A stretch of DNA of 64,000 nucleotides. Source: Burkholderiales bacterium. GTDB lineage: Bacteria; Pseudomonadota; Gammaproteobacteria; Burkholderiales; Eutrophovitaceae. Positions within the stretch are counted from its first letter, which is position 1; each line of letters begins with the position of its first letter. Below are positions 59,483-64,000 of this stretch, piece after piece. The stretch lies in assembly GCA_035560005.1 (NCBI GenBank), contig DATMAN010000027.1, positions 1 to 64,000 on the forward strand. The letters are read 5' to 3'. The notes beneath the pieces are model-generated. The model was not told the DNA's origin and made no database searches. It saw only the letters and a list, made by a program, of their open reading frames with translations. A program made the translations under genes and the position numbers.

Positions 59483-60220
59483 TCAGGCAAGCGGGCGCCC
59501 GCCGTCCACCGGGATGATGCATCCCGTCGAATACTTCAGATGCGTGGCCACCGCCAGCGCCGCGGCGCCCACCTCCTCGGCGCGCGCCAGCCGCTTGAGC
59601 GGCGTTCGCGCGGCCTGTTCGTCGCGCCACTTCTTGTCCAGTCCCTTCACGAACTCGGTGTCGACCAGACCCGGCGAGAGCGAGACCACGCGGATTTCGG
59701 GCGCCAGGGCTCGCGCCAGCGACTTGGTCATCGAATCGAGCGCCGCCTTGGAGGCGCAGTAGGCGACGTTGCTTCCCATGGCGGTCACGCCGGCGATGGA
59801 GGAGACGTTGATGATGAGTCCGCCTTCGCCCGCCCTGAGCAGGTCGCGGAAGGCGCGAACCGCCGCGAAGGCTCCGCGCCAGTTGACGCGAAAGATATCG
59901 TCGATCAGTTCGTCATCCAGCGCGTCCAGGTCGGCGTGAGGCACGAAACGCGTGATCCCGGCGCAGTTGACGAGCACGTCCAGCCTGCCTTCGCGCTCTT
60001 CGACCTCCCTGGCGAAGCTCTTGATCGCTGTGGAGACGTCGACCGGCACGTACTTCGTCCAGTGCCCGCCGCCGGGCAGCGAACCGACCAGATCGCGGGC
60101 CGCCTGCTCGTTGTTGTTGTAGGTGGGGATGCACCTCGCACCGGCGTGGGCGAAATGGCGGCAGATCGCCGAACCGATCGCACCCGAGCCGCCGATGACT
60201 ACGCAGACCTGCCCCTGCAT
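59483..60220 (-). CDS. Short-chain dehydrogenase/reductase (FabG-like)
   Basis: 245-aa classical SDR. Nucleotide motif VVIGGSGAIGSAICRHFAHAG at 7-27, CAGITRF, catalytic Ser in INVSSIAGVTAMG, then YCASKAALDSMTKSLARALAP, and SPGLVDTEFV. The ATG at 60220 (MQGQVCVVIGGSG) is chosen over a start 15 codons upstream. Substrate not readable; the neighbouring HisD-like dehydrogenase suggests a polyol or hydroxy-acid pathway. It lies upstream of and probably co-transcribed with sufU. Confidence 0.85.
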   Translation of the reverse strand: MQGQVCVVIGGSGAIGSAICRHFAHAGARCIPTYNNNEQAARDLVGSLPGGGHWTKYVPVDVSTAIKSFAREVEEREGRLDVLVNCAGITRFVPHADLDALDDELIDDIFRVNWRGAFAAVRAFRDLLRAGEGGLIINVSSIAGVTAMGSNVAYCASKAALDSMTKSLARALAPEIRVVSLSPGLVDTEFVKGLDKKWRDEQAARTPLKRLARAEEVGAAALAVATHLKYSTGCIIPVDGGRPLA

Positions 60221-60376
60221 GTCGATGCGTTCCTTAGCCTGCCGAACCCTGGAGACACGGGGCAACAGAGAACTTCAAGGCCGAATCTACCACCCCGATG
60301 CCCCGGCACAAAGCAACCCGGCACAAGAGATCCTGGGGTTTCTTGGCGCCTTGGTAGCGAATATTGAAGTCGATTG

Positions 60377-60392
60377 TCTCTGTGCCTCTGTG
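60377..60392 (+). repeat. Dispersed repeat copy (TCTCTGTGCCTCTGTG)
   Basis: Part of the 60.22-60.41 kb gap between the SDR and HisD-like genes. The 16-mer matches 15/16 bases at 55075-55090 (TCTCCGTGCCTCTGTG), also intergenic. Similar CTCTGTG-rich intergenic elements are known from many proteobacterial genomes. Confidence 0.4.
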
Positions 60393-60413
60393 TCGTTTTG
60401 TGGCGAAAAACCC

Positions 60414-61700
60414 CTACGCCGCCCGCCGCTTGCCATAGCGGCGCACGCGCAGATCGGCCTGCGCCTTGTGGCCTGCGAAGCCCTCGATTGCGCACAGCCG
60501 CGAGCAGTACTCGCCGATCATCGCCGTGGCTTCCGGCCTGACGCGCTGGTAGGTGCAGGTCTTGATGAATTTTCCGACCCACAACCCGCCCGTATAGCGC
60601 GCCGCCTTGCGCGTGGGCAGCGTGTGGTTGGTGCCGATCACCTTGTCGCCGTAGGACACGTTGGTTTCCGGCCCCAGGAAAAGCGCCCCGTAGTTGGTCA
60701 TGTGCTTCAGGAAATAGTCCGGATCGCGCGTCATGACCTGCACGTGCTCGGAAGCGATGCGGTCGGCCTCCCGCACCATTTCGGCGTCGTCCTTGCACAG
60801 GATCACCTGGCCATAGTCGCGCCAGGCCTTGCCGGCAATCTCCGCAGTCGGCAGAGTCTGCAACTGCCGCTCGATTTCCTTCATCGTTTCCTCGGCCAGG
60901 CGGCGCGAAGTGCTCAGCAGGATGGCTGGGGAATTCGGCCCGTGTTCGGCCTGGCCGAGCAGGTCGGTGGCGCACATCTCGGCGTCCACCGTGTCGTCGG
61001 CGATGATCAGCGTTTCGGTCGGTCCGGCGAACAGGTCGATTCCGACCCGGCCTGAAAGCTGGCGCTTGGCCTCGGCGACATAGGCGTTGCCGGGCCCCGC
61101 GATCATGTCGACCGCTTTGATCGAGCTTGTGCCCAGCGCCATGGCACCGATCGCCTGGACGCCGCCCAGGGTGTAGATCTCGTCCGCACCCGCAAGGTGC
61201 ATCGCGGCCACGATCGCCGCGTGCGGCTTGCCCTGATAGGGCGGGGCACAGGCGATGATGCGCTTCACGCCCGCCACACGCGCGGTCACGATGCTCATGT
61301 GCGCGGAAGCCACCAGCGGGTATTTGCCTCCCGGCACGTAGCAGCCCACGCTGCCGACCGGGATGTTCTTGTGCCCGAGCACCACGCCCGGCAGTGTCTC
61401 GACCTCGACTTCGCGCAGCGCATCGCGCTGGATCCGGGCGAAGCGGCGGATCTGTTCCTGGGCGAACTTGATGTCGTCGATCACCCGCCCGGGCAGACTG
61501 CGCACCAGGTCCTCGATCTGCGCCTTCGAGAGCCGGAAGTCCGGCGGATTCCAGTGGTCGAACTTCTGGGACAGCTCGCGTACTGCCGCGTCTCCGCGCT
61601 TCTCGATGTCGGCAAGAATCTCCTCTACGGTCTTGCGCACCTGAGCGATGTTGGCGGCATCTTCCTCGGCGGAAATGCCTTTCTTGAGCCAGATAGCCAT
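60414..61700 (-). CDS. Catabolic histidinol-dehydrogenase-family protein (HpsN-like)
   Basis: 428-aa member of the HisD family. [88 protein letters not shown] and the zinc-ligand region [11 protein letters not shown] are conserved. The N terminus [17 protein letters not shown] and the absence of other his genes point to the catabolic branch, which includes HpsN, the sulfopropanediol 3-dehydrogenase that makes sulfolactate, rather than to histidine biosynthesis. The substrate remains inferred. A candidate promoter lies at 61790-61818. Confidence 0.82.
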   Translation of the reverse strand: MAIWLKKGISAEEDAANIAQVRKTVEEILADIEKRGDAAVRELSQKFDHWNPPDFRLSKAQIEDLVRSLPGRVIDDIKFAQEQIRRFARIQRDALREVEVETLPGVVLGHKNIPVGSVGCYVPGGKYPLVASAHMSIVTARVAGVKRIIACAPPYQGKPHAAIVAAMHLAGADEIYTLGGVQAIGAMALGTSSIKAVDMIAGPGNAYVAEAKRQLSGRVGIDLFAGPTETLIIADDTVDAEMCATDLLGQAEHGPNSPAILLSTSRRLAEETMKEIERQLQTLPTAEIAGKAWRDYGQVILCKDDAEMVREADRIASEHVQVMTRDPDYFLKHMTNYGALFLGPETNVSYGDKVIGTNHTLPTRKAARYTGGLWVGKFIKTCTYQRVRPEATAMIGEYCSRLCAIEGFAGHKAQADLRVRRYGKRRAA

Positions 61701-61789
61701 GGCCGTAACCTTTCGGATCGGGGTAAGTAAACGCGTCCGGAGAAGGACGCGCTGCCTTCTGTTCGGGGAGGGACGCTGGAAGTAGCGCT

Positions 61790-61818
61790 ATTTTCGACCG
61801 TATACGACGCAGCGTCAA
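61790..61818 (-). promoter_or_regulatory. Candidate promoter of the HisD-like gene
   Basis: On the minus strand TTGACG, 17 bp, GAAAAT (5/6 and 4/6 matches). Start predicted near 61783, leader about 82 nt. Confidence 0.35.
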
Positions 61819-61823
61819 TGCAT

Positions 61824-61845
61824 GCGCCCGTCCCGGGACGGGCGC
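61824..61845. repeat. Perfect 22-bp palindrome
   Basis: GCGCCCGTCCC followed by its exact reverse complement, between the DUF2306-like gene (stop at 61892) and the HisD-like promoter. As RNA it forms a 9-bp stem with a CCGG loop. No T tract follows on either strand, so it is either a weak terminator for the leftward membrane-protein gene or a protein-binding palindrome just upstream of the HisD-like -35. Confidence 0.5.
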
Positions 61846-61891
61846 CGGTGGATCGCGGGCCGATTTTCGGCCGCTCGTCCGGACGCCGCGG

Positions 61892-62575
61892 TCAACCCGG
61901 ACGGCGCCTCGAACCGGTACAGCGGCGCCACTGCAGCAGGACTTCGGCAGCCAGCAATGGGAGAGTCCAGCTCATCCAGAGAAAAGCCGTGAAGCGTTCG
62001 AGCCGGGTGCCGGTATCGGCGAACAGCGGACTGACCAGCAGCAGGCGAAACGTCACGAACGCGAAAGTCAGGACGTAGCTGCGGATCATCCATTCGCGAT
62101 GCGCTTCGATCTGCTGGTTACGAATGGCGATAAAGGCCATGCTCGTCGTGGCTACCCAAGCGCATCCGAGGAAAAAGGTCGCCACGCCGAATGTCCAACC
62201 TATCACCGAGTGGAACGACAGGTAGAAGGCACTGATCGCCCCGAGTGCGACGGCACACAGGTACACGCGGCCGGTCACGCGGTGCGCGTCCGGGAAGCGC
62301 TGGCGCAGGGCCGCCAAGAACTGCAGCAGCCCGCACAGCAATGCCAGCGACCCCGCGCTGAAGTGCAGCAGCAGCCAATAGCGGTTCGGCCAGAACCCAC
62401 GGTACGAACTCTCGGTGAATACCAGATAACGCTGTGCCGCATGCGCGGCGAACGCGACCGCGAGGATCGCGGCGATGCCCCACATCACCCGGCCCGGCCA
62501 TCGCCCCGCACGAGCGGCCTGCAGCGAAGCGGACGCGTTCGAGGCGGAAAGGGTCGCGGCGCCTGCTCTTCCCAT
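61892..62575 (-). CDS. DUF2306-type multi-pass membrane protein
   Basis: 227 aa with about six to seven predicted helices (near 33-52, 70-92, 105-125, 128-152, 165-185 and 195-215). WLLLHFSAGSLALLCGLLQFLAALRQRFPDAHRVTGRVYL, with HF...G and H-R-x-x-GR-x-Y, is the pattern of DUF2306/haem-binding-like cytochrome-b-type membrane proteins, and HREWMIRSYVLTFAFVTFRL is the later conserved block. The ATG at 62575 has a GGAGG site 8 bases upstream; the ATG at 62581 is too close to it. Function unknown. Confidence 0.8.
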   Translation of the reverse strand: MGRAGAATLSASNASASLQAARAGRWPGRVMWGIAAILAVAFAAHAAQRYLVFTESSYRGFWPNRYWLLLHFSAGSLALLCGLLQFLAALRQRFPDAHRVTGRVYLCAVALGAISAFYLSFHSVIGWTFGVATFFLGCAWVATTSMAFIAIRNQQIEAHREWMIRSYVLTFAFVTFRLLLVSPLFADTGTRLERFTAFLWMSWTLPLLAAEVLLQWRRCTGSRRRPG

Positions 62576-62675
62576 GATCATGTCCTCCTTGCAACGACCA
62601 GCAGGCAGTGTCCAGCCGCGGCTGAGCGAAAACCAGCCCAAACCCTGCCCAATTCCTGACGAAAAGGCGGGAACG

Positions 62676-64000
62676 CTACCCGTGCGGGACGGCGGCCAGT
62701 TCCTGCTGCCAGAGCCAGGCAGCCACCCGGTCGGTCGCCCGCGCCAGCCGATAGCGGTAGGTGTTGAAGGGAAGATCGAGCAGCTCCGCAGCCTGCTCCT
62801 GGGTGGCGGCCGGTTCCAGATAGGTCTGCAGAAGGGCGAGATAGAGCTTGTGGTCCTTGGGGTTGGTTGCGAGCGTTTGCGCCGCCTCCTGCAATAGTGT
62901 GCGCAGCCGCTCGACCGGCTGTTCGGTGCCCTCATGGCCCGCCACCAGGCGGGTGTGCAACAGCGGGTTGTGACACAGGCTCGCCGGCCGCGAGTAGTCG
63001 CGCAGAGCCGCGCGTACCGCTGCCGTAAACGCTTCCTCGGTCAGCACGGCATACGGCGCGCACGCGGGCTTCTCGCTGACGCGCTCGGCCCCCGACCGCA
63101 GCCAGAGTGCGGCGGGTTCGCTGCGCCAGTCGTGCGCAAACACCGCATAGCGCCGTGCGCCGACCTCGAAGTCCGCGGCCGGGGCGCGGCGTATGCGGAT
63201 CTTCTCGAACATCGGCTCGAAGCGCCCGGGGTGAGCCATCGCATGAAACCACCAGGCGAGCTTCGGGCGCCGGATCCAGCAAATCATCGATGCGACCGCC
63301 GTCAAGTTGAACACCTGCGAGACCTCCTGGTAGCCATCACGGCTCATCCAGTAGCGCCCGTGCAGGATCTCTTCGCCGGCCCGCAGTGGAGCGGTCCGTC
63401 GTACGAACTCGAGGGCTTGGGCCGCGGCCGGATCGGTAGCCACGTCCTCGGGGCTGGCCATGTCGAGGCGCACCAGCGCGCAGAATCCCAGCAAGTCGCC
63501 GTGCATCCGGCGAATGGCAAGGAACGCCTTGGGCTGCCGTGCCAGCCAGTGGCGGGCGATGGCCGCCGATTGCAAACCTTCGTGCCTCTCGACCATCGCG
63601 ACGATCTCGGCATGGTCGGCCGGGGATGCGGGCTCGGCGTAAGCGTCCCCGAACGATGCCCAGTCGAAATATGGGCGGATCGCCGGGTTGTGGCGCTGGA
63701 CGTGCAGCATGTCGAACCACGCGCGCTGCTGTTGCAGCCCGCGAGCGCGCTCCAGCCGCGAATGGAGATAGTCGAGAACGCGCTGCTTGAGGGTCTCGCA
63801 GAGGTCCGGATTGCGACGGCGCAGCTCGGCGTAGATCACCTCGCGTGCGAGATCGTGCGGAAACAGCCCGTGCACACCGTGCTCGATGAAGGACAGCTGG
63901 CCGAGCCACTCGAACAGCACGCCCGCGTCCGTGTCCCGCAGACAGGCGGCCAGCAGCGCCTCAGTGGTCGCCCACACGGTCACGCACACATACAGCGCAC
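62676..64000 (-). CDS. C-terminal part of a large ATPase/GNAT/HTH regulator, cut by window edge
   Basis: At least 441 codons; the frame is open through the right edge, so the N terminus is missing. The first 130 residues visible are helical, with a winged-helix-like HGVHGLFPHDLAREVIYAELRRR typical of STAND-type ATPases. Residues 165-330 resemble a GNAT acetyltransferase-like domain (AFLAIRRMHGDLLGFCALVRLDMASPED and YWMSRDGYQ). The C terminus, DHKLYLALLQTYLEPAATQEQAAELLDLPFNTYRYRLARATDRV, is a helix-turn-helix related to sigma or winged-helix DNA-binding ends. Likely a signal-responsive transcription regulator; role unknown. Confidence 0.65.
   Translation of the reverse strand, partial: ALYVCVTVWATTEALLAACLRDTDAGVLFEWLGQLSFIEHGVHGLFPHDLAREVIYAELRRRNPDLCETLKQRVLDYLHSRLERARGLQQQRAWFDMLHVQRHNPAIRPYFDWASFGDAYAEPASPADHAEIVAMVERHEGLQSAAIARHWLARQPKAFLAIRRMHGDLLGFCALVRLDMASPEDVATDPAAAQALEFVRRTAPLRAGEEILHGRYWMSRDGYQEVSQVFNLTAVASMICWIRRPKLAWWFHAMAHPGRFEPMFEKIRIRRAPAADFEVGARRYAVFAHDWRSEPAALWLRSGAERVSEKPACAPYAVLTEEAFTAAVRAALRDYSRPASLCHNPLLHTRLVAGHEGTEQPVERLRTLLQEAAQTLATNPKDHKLYLALLQTYLEPAATQEQAAELLDLPFNTYRYRLARATDRVAAWLWQQELAAVPHG

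Noticed and set aside
60414..61700. Histidine biosynthesis hisD
   Set aside because: No other his genes nearby and the N terminus resembles the catabolic HisD-like branch; treated as a dehydrogenase of uncertain substrate.
60199..61818. A 539-codon leftward frame overlapping the HisD-like gene in another phase
   Set aside because: Arg/Gly/Ala-rich shadow without conserved features; the 428-aa HisD-like frame carries all family motifs.

Overview
The window is a GC-rich, densely coded stretch of bacterial chromosome. It looks like a betaproteobacterium, probably Burkholderiales-like. The reasons are gene orders typical of that group (xseB-ispA-dxs-folE2; icd beside a cold-shock gene, clpS and clpA; queA-tgt-yajC-secD-secF) and a proteasome-like peptidase of the kind known as the betaproteobacterial proteasome homologue. 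This is inference from family recognition; no rRNA gene is present to confirm it. No CRISPR array, prophage or intact insertion sequence was seen. One tRNA gene (Leu, anticodon CAA) is present.

Layout. 0-6.2 kb: a proteasome homologue, a glutamine-amidotransferase-like protein, a secreted retropepsin-like protease, and the leftward operon xseB-ispA-dxs-folE2 (exonuclease VII, isoprenoid precursors, folate/queuosine precursor). 6.2-9.4 kb: a mercaptopyruvate-type sulfurtransferase, a CigR-like lipoprotein, and a two-gene sulfide dehydrogenase (cytochrome c plus flavoprotein). 9.4-17.5 kb: clpS-clpA, a cold-shock protein, isocitrate dehydrogenase and, divergently, isocitrate lyase and malate synthase, so the isocitrate branch point and both glyoxylate-shunt enzymes lie together. 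17.5-27.5 kb: MarC protein, nudJ-mnmA-purB, then leftward queA-tgt-yajC-secD-secF-dedA (queuosine modification and protein export).

27.6-34.4 kb: tRNA-Leu, a hydratase-like enzyme, and the glrK-qseG-glrR envelope-stress two-component locus. It is followed by four genes of envelope proteins (a membrane protein, a PA2779-like protein, a C39-like peptidase with TPRs, and a small lipoprotein). The gap between glrR and these genes holds one exact and one near match to the GlrR operator TGTC-N10-GACA, and a good -24/-12 sigma-54 promoter. The two-component system therefore probably drives the operon next to it. This is the strongest new regulatory hypothesis in the window.

34.5-48.6 kb: glutaryl-CoA dehydrogenase, an SDR, XdhC and a two-subunit molybdenum hydroxylase separated by a decayed ISL3-type transposase fragment, an acyl-CoA dehydrogenase/thioesterase/MaoC operon, a gluconate module (gnd-gntK), two sugar-acid-type aldolases, and small envelope proteins. 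48.8-58.2 kb: a leftward acyl-CoA catabolic operon (two acyl-CoA dehydrogenases resembling the PimC/PimD pair, 3-hydroxyacyl-CoA dehydrogenase, MaoC and an unexpected ComB-like phosphatase). It diverges from a beta-alanine-type module (omega-amino acid transaminase, M81 peptidase, CoA-acylating semialdehyde dehydrogenase). 58.4-64 kb: a secreted protein, a SufU-like scaffold, an SDR, a catabolic HisD-like dehydrogenase, a DUF2306-type membrane protein, and the C-terminal part of a large regulator cut by the window edge.

Overall this is core metabolism and housekeeping in the first half, and a catabolic region for acyl-CoA, dicarboxylate, amino-acid and sugar-acid substrates in the second. All assignments come from reading motifs and recalling families. 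No searches were run.
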